A DNA stretch of 64,000 nt from Microbacterium suwonense. GTDB lineage: Bacteria; Actinomycetota; Actinomycetes; Actinomycetales; Microbacteriaceae. Below are positions 8,025 to 16,395 of this stretch, one piece after another. The notes beneath the pieces are model-generated. The model did not search any database, was not told the origin of the DNA, and worked only from the letters and a program-made list of their open reading frames with translations. The stretch's first letter is position 1, and every line of letters starts with the position of its first letter. The stretch spans positions 2,418,001 through 2,482,000 of the forward strand of contig NZ_AP027728.1 in the NCBI RefSeq assembly GCF_030296555.1, read 5' to 3'. A program made the position numbers and the translations under genes.

Positions 8025-8737
8025 TCACCATCCGCCGGCGACGGCGACCTCCTGGCCGGTGATGTAGGCGGCGGCATCCGAGGCAAGGAAGGCGACCACC
8101 TCACCGACTTCGTCGCTCGTACCGAAGCGCCCGAACGGGATGCCGGCACGGGTCGCTGCCCGTGCATCCTCCGGCACGCCCAGCTTGTCCCAGATCGGGG
8201 TGTCGACCGCGCCGGGACTGACGGCATTGATGCGGATGCGGCGGGGCGCCAGCTCGAGGACGAGCGAGGGCATCATCGCCAGCAGGGCACCGCGCGTCGC
8301 CGATGTCAGGCTTCCCCGGCGATTCCTCGGCTCACGCCGGCACCGACGGTGAGGATGACCGAGGCCCCGTCGCGCAGCAACGGCAGGGCCTTCTGCAGAG
8401 TGAAGTACTGCCCCTTGAAGTTGATGTCGACCTGATCGTCGAAGGAGGCTTCGGTGACGTCGGCAATCGCTGCGGGACGGCTGACCCCGGCATTGAGGAA
8501 GAGTGCGTCCAGGGTGCCGAATCGTTCTCGGACCGTCTCGATCATGGCATCCGTCTCGCTGAGCGAACGTGCGTCGCAGCGGATCACGAGCACCTCCTCG
8601 GGGAGTTCTCGGCGAGCTGCGGCGATGGAGTCGGGATTCCGACCGGTCACGGCGACGTCGAATCCGCACCGCCGCAGCGCGAGGGCGGTGGCCCTGCCAA
8701 TTCCGGTCGTTCCGCCGATGATGAGCGCTGTGGGCAT
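8025..8737 (-). CDS. Short-chain dehydrogenase/reductase, one missing base and atypical active site
   Basis: A Rossmann-fold NAD(P)-dependent oxidoreductase of about 237 aa. It starts MPTALIIGGTTGIGRATAL (cofactor-binding TGxxxGIG) after a strong GGAGGAG site and carries the NAG motif LFLNAGVS. The frame breaks at CCCC, 8314-8317; one added base joins GVSRGIAG to SLTSATRGALLAM and the C-terminal domain. The segment equivalent to YxxxK reads TSATRGAL, so Tyr is replaced by Thr and Lys by Arg in the alignment I make. It is divergent from a TetR gene with operators between, a classic regulator/enzyme pair. Confidence 0.82.
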
Positions 8738-8773
8738 GATCTTCTCCTCCGAACGGGTGGCTGCTCTGAAAGC

Positions 8774-8816
8774 GGAGAGGTCTCCACTTATCTCCATCCT
8801 AACCGGAGAGCTCCCC
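8774..8816. promoter_or_regulatory. TetR operator pair in the SDR/TetR divergent promoter
   Basis: Two related dyads lie in the 94-bp gap: GGAGAGGTCTCC (8774-8785) and GGAGAGCTCCCC (8805-8816), 31 bp apart. They are likely sites for the TetR protein encoded to the right, controlling both itself and the SDR. Confidence 0.6.
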
Positions 8817-8831
8817 GGATAGGATGCTGTC

Positions 8832-9422
8832 ATGCCCGCAGACCGCAGCGAACCCCACTCCGCACCACCGGCCCGCACCGACGCGCGCCGCAATCGAGCG
8901 CGGATCGTCGCCGCCGCGACCCAGGTGTTCTCCTCCACAGAGGGCCCGGTGTCGATGGATTCGATCGCCCGTCGCGCCGGCGTCGGCAGCGGCACGCTCT
9001 ACCGTCACTTCCCCACCCGTGAGGACCTCATCGAAGAGGTCTACCGCGATCAGCTCGATCGTCTGCACAGCGGAGCACAGGAGCTGCTGCGCACGCAGTC
9101 GCCGGCGCGGGCGCTGGGTGAGTGGATGGGGCTGCTCGCCGACTGGGCCGCCGCCAAGCACGGCATGAGCGACGCGCTGGCCTCGGCCATGGCATCCGGC
9201 CGCATCGCCCCGAGCGCGATGCGCAGCGAACTCGTTCAGCTGCTGACGGCATTCCTCGACGCCGGTGGGCGCACCGGAGACCTGCGCGACGACATCGATC
9301 CCGCCGACCTCGGCGCGGTGCTGGCCGGAGCCCTCGTCGTGGCCGGTGGGGCTGCGCAGCGCGATCAGTTGCAGCGGATGCTGCGGATCATCGTCGAGGG
9401 CGTGCTGACGCGCGAACAATGA
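8832..9422 (+). CDS. TetR/AcrR family transcriptional regulator
   Basis: The 196-aa repressor-type protein has an N-terminal helix-turn-helix at about residues 20-65, with the signature FSSTEGPVSMDSIARRAGVG followed by GTLYRHFPTREDLIEEVY. The C-terminal ligand-binding half is all helical. It is transcribed away from the SDR gene; dyads in the shared promoter are the probable target. The ligand is not known. Confidence 0.92.
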   Translation: MPADRSEPHSAPPARTDARRNRARIVAAATQVFSSTEGPVSMDSIARRAGVGSGTLYRHFPTREDLIEEVYRDQLDRLHSGAQELLRTQSPARALGEWMGLLADWAAAKHGMSDALASAMASGRIAPSAMRSELVQLLTAFLDAGGRTGDLRDDIDPADLGAVLAGALVVAGGAAQRDQLQRMLRIIVEGVLTREQ

Positions 9423-9451
9423 GAGTCGAAGACGGGGTGACGCTCGCGCGA

Positions 9452-9805
9452 CTACGGCTGACTCGAGGTGGCGAGGAACTGCGTGAGCTGGTCGCGGGTG
9501 GCGTCGAGGCGTCGGGCCTTGGTGTCCATCTCGTCGCGGATCTCGGCGACGCGCTGCATGAGCGCCCCGCAGTCGCCGGCGATCGGGCCCGCTTCTCCGG
9601 TGCAGGGCAGAACACGGGAGACGAGCTCGGAGGGGAACCCGAGATCGAAGAGGGTACGGATGGTTGTGACGGTCTGGATGGCGTTGTCGTCGAACTCGCG
9701 ATACCCGTTCGCCCGGCGCTCCGAGCGCAGCAGCCCGATCTGCTCGTAGTACCGGATCGCCCGTGGGCTCGCACCGGTCTCGCGGCTGAGCTCTCCGATT
9801 CTCAC
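9452..9805 (-). CDS. MerR family transcriptional regulator
   Basis: The 117-aa protein begins at GTG (9803-9805) with MRIGELSRETGASPRAIRYY, the winged-helix DNA-binding domain of MerR proteins, then a coiled coil (about residues 80-110). Two Cys residues lie in PCTGEAGPIAGDCGAL; they could serve in sensing, but this is inference. An upstream ATG at 9808-9810 meets a stop at once, which favours the GTG. It is divergent from the epimerase gene across a MerR-type dyad. Confidence 0.9.
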   Translation of the reverse strand: MRIGELSRETGASPRAIRYYEQIGLLRSERRANGYREFDDNAIQTVTTIRTLFDLGFPSELVSRVLPCTGEAGPIAGDCGALMQRVAEIRDEMDTKARRLDATRDQLTQFLATSSQP

Positions 9806-9824
9806 GGCATCGCACCTCTCGACT

Positions 9825-9844
9825 TGACCTTGACGTCAGTGTCA
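9825..9844. promoter_or_regulatory. MerR-type dyad in the MerR/epimerase promoter
   Basis: A symmetric element TGACCTTGACGTCAGTGTCA has a central palindrome TGACGTCA (9831-9838) and outer TGAC/GTCA arms about the same centre. It overlaps a TTGACC -35-like hexamer, as MerR operators do. Confidence 0.6.
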
Positions 9845-9895
9845 TAGTTTACCGTCGATTCCGCGCGGGCAGGGGCTTGCGCGGAAAGGACGAAA

Positions 9896-10810
9896 ATGAA
9901 GATCTTCCTCACGGGCGGCACCGGGTACGTCGGCTCGGTGCTGCTGGAGCACCTGCTCGATGCCGGGCACGAGGTCGAAGCGCTCACCCGCAGCACCACC
10001 GGCGCCCAGCGGCTCGCTGACGCCGGCGCGACCGCGGTGCAGGGTTCGCTGGCGGATGCCGACCCGCTTCGCGCGGCGGCGGCCAGGGCGGATGCCGTGA
10101 TCCACACCGCCTTCGACGGCACGATGTCCGCCGACGCCGCCGCGACGGAGCTCACCGCCGTGCGTGCTCTCGCCGCGGGCGCGGGGGAGGCGGGAACGGG
10201 CAAGCCGGTGCTGTACACCAGCACCGCACTCGTCTACGGACTCGATCCCGCACAGGACCGTCACGAGGACGCGCAGCTTCCCGAGCGCAGCGCCCAGCCG
10301 GTGAAGGGCCAGGCGGAACAAGCTCTTCTCGGCGCCGCGGGCATCACCCCGATCGTGATGCGCGTCGCACTCGTGCACGGCCGCGGCGGGTCAGGTCTGG
10401 TGACCGGTCTGATCGCCGGCGCGGCATCCGCCGGCACCGCGGCCTACGTCGACGACGGCACCCAGGTCTGGGATGCCATCGACGTCGACGACCTCGCGGA
10501 CCTCTACGTCGCCGCACTGGCGCACCCCCGCGCCGGCATCTACAACGCCAAGGGCGCCAATCCCTTCACGATGCGCGAGCTCGCCGAGGCGATCAGCGCT
10601 GCCACGGGCGCGCAGCCGGTCTCGCTCCCCCGCGCGAGTGCTGCCGATGCCCTCGGTCCGCTTGCGCTCATCCTGGGCGCACCCGGCACCCTCGCCGGGG
10701 ACAAGGCCAGGACGACATTCGGATGGACGCCGCTGCGCGGCTCGCTGCTCGACGACATCCGCACGGGAAGCTACCGCGTTGTCGATCCAGCCGTGAAGAG
10801 GATCGTGTGA
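9896..10810 (+). CDS. NAD-dependent epimerase/dehydratase family protein (extended SDR)
   Basis: The 304-aa protein starts MKIFLTGGTGYVGSVLLEHL, the extended-SDR cofactor motif GxxGxxG. Further typical segments are VLYTSTALVYG (Ser/Tyr region) and a substrate-domain YVDDGTQVWDAIDVDDLADL. It resembles the atypical NAD(P)-dependent sugar-epimerase-like or NmrA-like enzymes often controlled by a divergent MerR regulator. The substrate cannot be stated. GAAAGGA lies upstream of the ATG. Confidence 0.85.
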   Translation: MKIFLTGGTGYVGSVLLEHLLDAGHEVEALTRSTTGAQRLADAGATAVQGSLADADPLRAAAARADAVIHTAFDGTMSADAAATELTAVRALAAGAGEAGTGKPVLYTSTALVYGLDPAQDRHEDAQLPERSAQPVKGQAEQALLGAAGITPIVMRVALVHGRGGSGLVTGLIAGAASAGTAAYVDDGTQVWDAIDVDDLADLYVAALAHPRAGIYNAKGANPFTMRELAEAISAATGAQPVSLPRASAADALGPLALILGAPGTLAGDKARTTFGWTPLRGSLLDDIRTGSYRVVDPAVKRIV

Positions 10811-11027
10811 TGCCAGCCCCCGGGGCCGTTCCACCCTGACCTCCGCACAGCACCACCATTGTGGCCCGCCCCCAATCGGAGAGAGCAAGAATCACCATGC
10901 CACCGACCACGACAATGAGACCGATCACGATGAGCGTGCCGATGTGTTCGATCCAGAACGGCGCCTTGTCATCCTCGCCGTAGACGACGACGCGCTCGCG
11001 GGAACTGATCTTGATGCGCTTGCTCAT
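10668..11027 (-). CDS. Small membrane protein, C-terminal end uncertain
   Basis: A start ATG at 11025-11027 follows a clear GGAGAGG site. The protein begins MSKRIKISSRERVVVYG, then WIEHIGTLIVIGLIVVVGGMVILAL, a single membrane helix. After about residue 60 the frame runs antisense into the epimerase gene to 10668 with low-complexity composition. The true end is probably near 10,800, and one missing base in the run near 10,817 is possible. Function is unknown. Confidence 0.45.
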   Translation of the reverse strand: MSKRIKISSRERVVVYGEDDKAPFWIEHIGTLIVIGLIVVVGGMVILALSDWGRATMVVLCGGQGGTAPGAGITRSSSRLDRQRGSFPCGCRRAASRAAASIRMSSWPCPRRGCRVRPG

Positions 11028-11174
11028 CGTGCGTTCCTCTCCGGGTCGAAAGTGCTGTGCCGAAATCGCTTCTCGGTGAGCCACAGGGCCTTCCGCGCTA
11101 CTTTCCGGCGAAGCCCGCGACGGAGGCATTGATACGGTCCGAGATCCCTATGTGACTGCCGGGCGAGTGCGTGT
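11028..11174. other. Intergenic, nothing recognised
   Basis: This 147-bp stretch lies between the small membrane gene and the TetR gene. No gene or structured element is convincing. Confidence 0.5.
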
Positions 11175-11760
11175 TCATCGTGGGCGGGGAGCCCGGTGAT
11201 CCGCGTGCAGCGCGGAATGAGCGTCGAGGATCTCGTCGATGCGGGTGGTGAGCTCGGATTCTGAATCGGGTGACGCCAGCCAACGGTCGACGGCGAGGTA
11301 CATGACGGTGACGGCGAGGTCTGCAAGCAGCCGTGCTGAGACCTCGTCGACCCCCGCTCGATCAGTCCGGCTTCAGCCGTCGTGGAGAGCTCGTGCCGTT
11401 TCGCGAGCTCGCGCTCGCGAAGCGTCGGATCTGTCGCCACGATGGCTCGCACGCGTCGGATCCGATCCGCCCGCCCACTGAACTGCTCCTCCGCCGATTG
11501 ATGCAGAAGATGACGCACAACCTCGATCGGGGTGAGGCCGGGGGCGCATCCGCAATGATCTGCTGCGCGTATTCGGACATCGCACCATCCGCGAACAGCA
11601 CCTCCCGTTTGTCGGCGAAGTGACGGAAGAAGGTTCTCGTGGTGAGCCCGGCCCGCTCGGCGATCTCCGGCACGGTAGTCGCCGAGAACCCCTCCGCCTC
11701 GAAAAGCTCGAACGCGGCGTTCTCCAGCCGACCACGGGAGTCGGGAGCCCATCTCGCCAT
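11175..11760 (-). CDS. TetR family transcriptional regulator, two missing bases
   Basis: The N-terminal helix-turn-helix is clear (ENAAFELFEAEGFSATTVPE, then TFFRHFADKREVLFADG). The frame breaks at GGGGG, 11540-11544, and again at CCCCC, 11351-11355. Adding one base to each run gives a continuous 195-aa protein through HQSAEEQFSGRADRIRRVRA and AVDRWLASPDSESELTTRID to TGA at 11175-11177, the normal TetR length. Both breaks are in 5-base runs of G/C, so under-calling is the simple explanation. It is divergent from the saccharopine-dehydrogenase-like gene with a palindrome between. Confidence 0.82.
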
Positions 11761-11806
11761 CCCGCCATGCTAGCCGATGACACGACATGACATCGAAATG
11801 CTAGTG

Positions 11807-11827
11807 TGATGACATTGCATGTCATCA
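11807..11827. promoter_or_regulatory. TetR operator, 9-bp perfect dyad
   Basis: TGATGACAT (11807-11815) and ATGTCATCA (11819-11827) are perfect inverted arms about a TGC centre. A half site ATGACATC lies at 11786-11793. The position between the TetR and the divergent enzyme gene fits autoregulation and control of the enzyme. Confidence 0.65.
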
Positions 11828-11845
11828 CGAGTGAGGGAGCCGACT

Positions 11846-12913
11846 GTGGAACAGGCCGACGAGGTATGGGTATTGGGCGGAACGGGAAGGACAGGGGCTC
11901 GAGCCGCAGCGATCCTCGCCGAACGCGGCACGCGAACCGTGCTCGTGGGAAGGAACGCCGCTCGGCTCGAGGCAGCGGCGGCCGAGACCGGAGCGACCCG
12001 GACGCTGATCGCCGACGATCCGGCCGCGATGGCCGCGGCGATTCGACGTCAGCGCCCCGCAGTGGTGGTGAACACCGTGGGGCCGTTCTCCGCGACGTCC
12101 AAGCCGTTGGCCGAGGCCTGTCTCCCGACCACCTCCTACGTTGACATCGCCAACGACGTGACGACAGCTTCCACGATCGCCGGCCTCGACGAGGCCGCGC
12201 GTCGGCACGGTCGGACGCTGGTGACGGGCGCAGGCTTCGGGGTCGTCGGGACGGAGGCTCCGCTCACACTCCTGTGCGACGAACGCCCGGTCCCGACCAC
12301 GGTACGAGTCGACTCCGTGGCATCCTTCACGACCCCCGCCGGCACACTCGGCCAGGCCCTGTCCGACACCATGATCGAGATGTTCTCTACGAAAGGCCAG
12401 CGCATCGTGAACGGCCGATTCATCTCCGCACCGATCGGCTCCTCGGCACTGCCCCTCACGCTCCCCGATGGGAGCTCGGTGGTGACGGGAGCCTGGCCAT
12501 CCGGCGACCTCTTCGCCGCCCATCGCATCAGCGGCGCGCCCGAGATCATCGCAGCCACGGCTGAGGTTCCGACCGGTCGAGCGGGGCGCGCCGCGCTGCC
12601 GGTGGCGAGAGCTGCCCTGCGCGTGGGCGGGTTGCGCCGGTTCGCCGCTCGCCGACTGGCCGCCATGCAGGTCGGCGAACGCCCCATGCCACGACCGAAC
12701 ACCTGGGGGCACGCATCCGCGGGGTGGTCCGACGGACGCGCACACGACGCATGGTTGCGTGCGGGCGACGCCAACGACTTCACCGCACGCGTTCTGGCAG
12801 AGACCGCCTTCCGCATCCTGAACGGGAACGCCACCCCGGGCGCAGGCACGCCCATCCAGCTCCTCGGCCTCGACCTGGTCGAAGCCGCGGGAGGCGAGGT
12901 CTACCTGGCCTGA
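11846..12913 (+). CDS. Saccharopine dehydrogenase-like NAD(P)-binding protein
   Basis: The 355-aa protein starts at GTG 11846 after GAGGGAG, with the Rossmann motif VWVLGGTGRTGARAAAILAE close to the N-terminus. The next conserved parts are VVVNTVGPFSATSKPLAEAC and SYVDIANDV, which match the saccharopine dehydrogenase NADP-binding domain family, mostly oxidoreductases of unknown substrate. It is divergently paired with a TetR gene and a clear operator. Confidence 0.82.
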   Translation: MEQADEVWVLGGTGRTGARAAAILAERGTRTVLVGRNAARLEAAAAETGATRTLIADDPAAMAAAIRRQRPAVVVNTVGPFSATSKPLAEACLPTTSYVDIANDVTTASTIAGLDEAARRHGRTLVTGAGFGVVGTEAPLTLLCDERPVPTTVRVDSVASFTTPAGTLGQALSDTMIEMFSTKGQRIVNGRFISAPIGSSALPLTLPDGSSVVTGAWPSGDLFAAHRISGAPEIIAATAEVPTGRAGRAALPVARAALRVGGLRRFAARRLAAMQVGERPMPRPNTWGHASAGWSDGRAHDAWLRAGDANDFTARVLAETAFRILNGNATPGAGTPIQLLGLDLVEAAGGEVYLA

Positions 12914-13169
12914 GCTCTGATGGTGCCGACCTGCCAGCATGTTGGATCCACGTCTCTCGCACGACGTGAGCGAAACGTGATCGGGGTTTGCAACGCTGTC
13001 TCTACGTTCTTGATCTGCTGCGTACTGGCTGCAGTCGCGCAGACAGTCGAGCACCCTGGAGGAGCATCGTGCACACACCGATGAGGAAGACGCCTCGCCA
13101 CCGCAGAACACCCCGGCTCGTTTCGTTCCCAAGGAACGGTCGGTGTCTTCGGCCGGAACGGGCATCTCA
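12914..13169. other. Intergenic region, no gene seen
   Basis: About 256 bp between the dehydrogenase-like gene and the lipoprotein. It must hold the lipoprotein promoter. I see no clear inverted repeat, RNA gene or convincing coding frame. Confidence 0.5.
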
Positions 13170-13835
13170 ATGAGGGTCGGGATGAGCAGGACGATCGACG
13201 GATCCCGCACCGGGCGCTCCTTGGGCGCCGGGCTGCTCGCGGGCATTCTCCTATTGGGACTGAGCGCCTGCGATGACGGCGAACAGTCCGCCGGCTCGAT
13301 GAATGGCCCCGGAGCGACCCCGACCACATCGCAGGACGAGGACACGTCGACGGAGTCCGGCATCCATTCCGACGTGCAGGCCGTTCAGCAGTGCCTGGCC
13401 GGTGACTGGGAGATCGACCGATCCAGCGAGTTCTGGGACATCCCAGCGGGAGAGGCCGATGATGTCACCGGCACGGTCTACGTCGTGTTCTCCGCCGATG
13501 GCGAGTTCCGGATGATCTTCGAGCAGTGGTACATCTACGTCGATAACGGGGCAGAGATCGGAAACTACGTGGAGACGACGTGGAACGGCACGCTCAGTGG
13601 CGAGTACGTCGTCGACGAAGGCGGGTTCGCGGTGGTCGAGGTGGCCGACTCTTCGGCGAAGATCGAGACCGTCATCGCGTTCGGCAAGAACATCGAAGAG
13701 GAGACCACGCGGGTTGAGGACCAGCCGGTTCCTCTGGTCTTCACCTGCGACAGTGACCGCCTTCTCGGCTTCCCCGTCGCGGATCAGGATCGCTCAGAAC
13801 CGTTCGCCGTCTATCACCGCACGAACAGGAGCTGA
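13170..13835 (+). CDS. Putative secreted lipoprotein
   Basis: The 221-aa protein has a basic N-terminus, a hydrophobic stretch and a lipobox LSAC with the lipidated Cys at about residue 34, then a Thr/Ser/Asp-rich linker and a soluble domain (QQCLAGDWEIDRSSEFWDIP, followed by beta-rich sequence). Two in-frame ATG codons (13170, 13182) are possible starts. No named domain is recognised. It is the last gene before the IS-flanked island, and whether it belongs to the chromosome or to the island is unclear. Confidence 0.75.
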   Translation: MRVGMSRTIDGSRTGRSLGAGLLAGILLLGLSACDDGEQSAGSMNGPGATPTTSQDEDTSTESGIHSDVQAVQQCLAGDWEIDRSSEFWDIPAGEADDVTGTVYVVFSADGEFRMIFEQWYIYVDNGAEIGNYVETTWNGTLSGEYVVDEGGFAVVEVADSSAKIETVIAFGKNIEEETTRVEDQPVPLVFTCDSDRLLGFPVADQDRSEPFAVYHRTNRS

Positions 13836-13888
13836 GCATGGCCACGATCACGTCCGGGACTGCTGCACGGATAGGTGACAGTTGCTAG

Positions 13889-14791
13889 TCACGCCGCCAG
13901 TGCGACGGTCGTGTTCATGATGGTCTCGAATTCGATGGGCGTCAAACGCCCGAGAGCTGCCTGCCGGCGTCGCCGGTGATAGGTGCGCTCGATCCAGGTC
14001 ACGATCGCGATGCGCAACTGCTCACGGGTGGCCCACGACTGCCGGTTGAGGACGTTCTTCTGCAGCAGAGCGAAGAAGCTCTCCATCGCGGCGTTGTCCC
14101 CGGCCGCGGCCACGCGGCCCATTGATCCGACCAGGCGGTGACGGGTCAGCGCACGCAGGAATTTCCGGCTCCGAAATTGAGACCCGCGGTCGGAATGTAT
14201 GACGCAGCCGGCGACGTCTCCACGCATCTGGACCGCGTTCTCGAGTGCGCGGACGGCGAGGCTCGACTTCATCCTGGAGTCGATCGAATACCCGACGATC
14301 TTGTTGGCGAACACATCCTTGATGGCGCAGAGATAGAGCTTGCCCTCCGCGGTCCTGTGCTCGGTGATGTCGGTCAGCCACAACTCGTTCGGCCCGTCTG
14401 CGGTGAACTCGTGCCGTACTCGGCCGTTCTCATCGGTCACGGTGCAGAGGTCGTCGTGGACTGCAGGGCCGGGCTTCTTGCCGATCTTGCCGCGTTTCTT
14501 CCCGAATATGGACCACCAGCCGTTGGCTGATGTGATCCGCCAGGCGGTCCGATCCGACATGGGTTCCCCGGCGTCCCCCGCCTCGTCGGCGAGGAGCCGG
14601 TGTCCGAACTCGGGATCGTCCTTGTGCGCGTCGAACAGCGCGTTCGCGCGATAGGCCTCCACGATCTCGCCCGCCGCGACGGGGTTCGCGAGCCACCGGT
14701 AGTAGGGCTGGCGGGAGAGCTTCAGTACCCGGCACGTCACCGTGACGGGGATCCCGTCGGCGGCGAGCTCTGTCACGAGCGGGTACATCAT
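13889..14791 (-). CDS. IS3-family transposase OrfB, DDE integrase catalytic domain (copy 1)
   Basis: The 300-aa catalytic part starts MMYPLVTELAADG at ATG 14789-14791, overlapping the OrfA stop. The DDE triad is seen as LWLTDITEH (first Asp), VIHSDRGSQF (second Asp) and NAAMESFFALLQK (Glu followed seven residues later by Lys). The C-terminus RRQAALGRLTPIEFE is typical of IS3 OrfB. It can be made alone or as OrfAB through the -1 frameshift. Confidence 0.93.
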   Translation of the reverse strand: MMYPLVTELAADGIPVTVTCRVLKLSRQPYYRWLANPVAAGEIVEAYRANALFDAHKDDPEFGHRLLADEAGDAGEPMSDRTAWRITSANGWWSIFGKKRGKIGKKPGPAVHDDLCTVTDENGRVRHEFTADGPNELWLTDITEHRTAEGKLYLCAIKDVFANKIVGYSIDSRMKSSLAVRALENAVQMRGDVAGCVIHSDRGSQFRSRKFLRALTRHRLVGSMGRVAAAGDNAAMESFFALLQKNVLNRQSWATREQLRIAIVTWIERTYHRRRRQAALGRLTPIEFETIMNTTVALAA

Positions 14792-15081
14792 TTTCCCGGC
14801 AGATGCGCCTGCGACAGATAGGCTGCCGCACGCCGCAGCACCTCGACTTCCTGCTCCAGGAGCCGGTTGCGCTTGCGCAACTGCCGCATCTCCTCGCTCT
14901 CCGAGCGGGTCACTCCGGGTTGCTCGCCACCTTCGATGCGGGCTTCGCGAAGCCACTTGTCCAGCGTGCCGACGTGCACGCCGAAGTCTTTCGCGATCTG
15001 CGCGAGCGTGACATTCGCTTCACGGGCCTGCGCCACACGAACGACATCGTCGCGGAACTCCTTGGGAAACGGCTTGGGCAT
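14788..15081 (-). CDS. IS3-family transposase OrfA (copy 1)
   Basis: The 97-aa DNA-binding subunit starts MPKPFPKEFRDDVVRVAQAR, with a helix-turn-helix (LAQIAKDFGVHVGTLDKWLR) and a C-terminal leucine zipper (QLRKRNRLLEQEVEVLRRAA). It ends CCG GGA AAA TGA. The AAAATG at the end allows a -1 slip into OrfB to make the OrfAB fusion, as in other IS3 elements. Confidence 0.93.
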   Translation of the reverse strand: MPKPFPKEFRDDVVRVAQAREANVTLAQIAKDFGVHVGTLDKWLREARIEGGEQPGVTRSESEEMRQLRKRNRLLEQEVEVLRRAAAYLSQAHLPGK

Positions 15082-15131
15082 GATGACATCCTTCCAGGCC
15101 AGCCCTCCGGGCTAGCCAACTCAGATGTCAC

Positions 15132-16064
15132 CTATCCGTGCAGCAGTCCCTCCCGGTACCGGGCAGCAAGTTTCGCTGCGGTCGAACGGTTGCCACCAAC
15201 CAGCGCGGTGAGCATGTCGTGGGAGCCAACGGGACGGTTCTCGGAGTCCAGACCGAAGGACGCAGCTCCCTCGCGGGTGGGGAAGTAGAACTCGGCGGTG
15301 TAGTTGTTCTCCGAGATGCGCGCCTTCAGCTTCTCGATGGTGTCGCGCTCACCGCGCGTTTCCAGCGCTTCGGCGAAGATGTTGGCGCTGGCGGCACGTG
15401 CTGCTGCGAACCGCGCTTCCGCATCCTCCAGGTCTTCAGTCAGGCCGTGGATGTCGACCCATTCGCCGGAGCGGACGACGCCCGCGTACCGACCGTTCTC
15501 GCCGAAGATGATGGTCTCTTCTTCGCCGGGGAACTGGAACGTGAGGAAGCCGAGCGCCTTCGCGAACACGACGGGGCTGACGGCCTGGTCGAGACGCTCC
15601 CAGGGCTTCTCGCGCTGCCCGTGGCGCGGCTCGCTGAGCCAGGACGGACCGTCAGTCTTCGCGACGGGGATGGGCTGCCAGTCCCAGCCGTAGCCGAGGG
15701 CGGGTGTGAACGGAACCTCGGCGCAGGTGAACTCGAACTCGGTCTCGTGGAGGCCGTCAGCGGCCCAGGTCTTCACAACGGTGGCGGCCTTCTTGCCGAG
15801 CGCGGTGAGGCGGATGCCGTATTCGGCGCGTGCAGTCCAGGTGTCTTCGTGAAGGGCGATGTCCCAGGTGCGCTCCCATTCGCCAGCGTTGATGCTGAGC
15901 GGCTCGCCTTCGATTTCGATGGCGGTGGCGGTGCGGCGGATGCGCAGGTCGGTGGCCCAGCCCCAGCGGTCAGCCCAGGTGTAGATGCAAGCGGGGAGCC
16001 AGTTCTCCTGCTTGTCGTGAAGGTCGGGGATTTCAAGGCGCACGGTGTGCTTTTTCGTCGTCAT
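15132..16064 (-). CDS. Island hypothetical protein, C-terminus replaced by IS copy 1
   Basis: The 310-aa protein starts MTTKKHTVRLEIPDLHDKQE. It is Trp-rich in the first half, with acidic and Ala-rich helices later. No family is recognised. The last five residues (GLLHG) and the stop come from the terminal repeat of IS copy 1, so the original C-terminus has been lost or exchanged. The gene sits just after a terminator and a 36-bp start-associated leader shared with the gene at 16392-17156. Phage or conjugative-element origin is likely from context. Confidence 0.6.
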   Translation of the reverse strand: MTTKKHTVRLEIPDLHDKQENWLPACIYTWADRWGWATDLRIRRTATAIEIEGEPLSINAGEWERTWDIALHEDTWTARAEYGIRLTALGKKAATVVKTWAADGLHETEFEFTCAEVPFTPALGYGWDWQPIPVAKTDGPSWLSEPRHGQREKPWERLDQAVSPVVFAKALGFLTFQFPGEEETIIFGENGRYAGVVRSGEWVDIHGLTEDLEDAEARFAAARAASANIFAEALETRGERDTIEKLKARISENNYTAEFYFPTREGAASFGLDSENRPVGSHDMLTALVGGNRSTAAKLAARYREGLLHG

Positions 16065-16100
16065 ACCCTGCTTCTGGCGCGAACGGGGGTGTTTTTCTCG
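16065..16100 (-). promoter_or_regulatory. Start-associated leader sequence, copy A
   Basis: The 36 bp directly before the ATG are nearly the same as 17157-17192 (about four differences). The core, read toward the gene, is CGTTCGCGCCAGAAG then CAGGGT and the ATG. It is squeezed between a terminator and the start codon. Confidence 0.6.
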
Positions 16101-16108
16101 TGTACGAC

Positions 16109-16140
16109 AAATCCCTCCCGAGACGGTTCGGGAGGGATTT
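16109..16140. terminator. Intrinsic terminator
   Basis: Perfect 13-bp arms AAATCCCTCCCGA (16109-16121) and its complement (16128-16140) with a 6-nt loop and flanking A/T runs, directly after the stop of the 16141-16395 gene. Confidence 0.85.
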
Positions 16141-16395
16141 TTACTCCGCTTCAGGCGGTGGACTTCGAACGTCGAGCGCGCGGTCTGCGAGCATCTCGAT
16201 GGCCTTGCCGACAGCCTGCGTGGGCATCGGCCTCCAGACTTCTTCGGCGACGAAGCGCCGCACGGTCGGGCCGTCGAGGCGGAAGACTCCGCCGTCGCGG
16301 TGTACGAGCGTGACACCGTCGGGGCGCAGGTGGAGCGGTCCGAGGCTCTCGATGAGCGCTGCCATTTCTTCCGGCTGCATCGCACGAGGGGTCAC
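16141..16395 (-). CDS. Small island hypothetical protein
   Basis: The 84-aa protein starts at GTG 16393-16395, overlapping the upstream stop (GTGA). The sequence PEEMAALIESLGPLHLRPDG and GTVRRFV-like helices give no known family. Co-transcribed with the gene at 16392-17156, and ended by the terminator at 16109-16140. Confidence 0.55.
   Translation of the reverse strand: MTPRAMQPEEMAALIESLGPLHLRPDGVTLVHRDGGVFRLDGPTVRRFVAEEVWRPMPTQAVGKAIEMLADRALDVRSPPPEAE

Larger units (their letters stand above)
13856..15150 (-). mobile_element. IS3-family insertion sequence, copy 1 (intact)
   Basis: The element is 1,295 bp. Its termini are inverted repeats of about 25 bp starting GGGACTGCTGCACGGATAGG, with a 3-bp target duplication TCC (13853-13855 and 15151-15153). 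It carries OrfA and OrfB in the standard IS3 layout. It appears identical to copy 2 at 18748-21365, so transposition is recent. Confidence 0.95.

Noticed and set aside
13889..14956. 355-aa single reading for OrfB of IS3
   Set aside because: The first ~55 residues are the shadow of OrfA in another frame; OrfB begins at ATG 14791 or through the -1 slip.
13836..15153. Island left border created by IS copy 1
   Set aside because: A clean TCC target duplication flanks the element, so it inserted without a deletion or rearrangement at this site.
15132..16385. 417-aa form of the IS-truncated protein
   Set aside because: The added N-terminus crosses a strong terminator and another gene; the ATG at 16064 has the shared leader.
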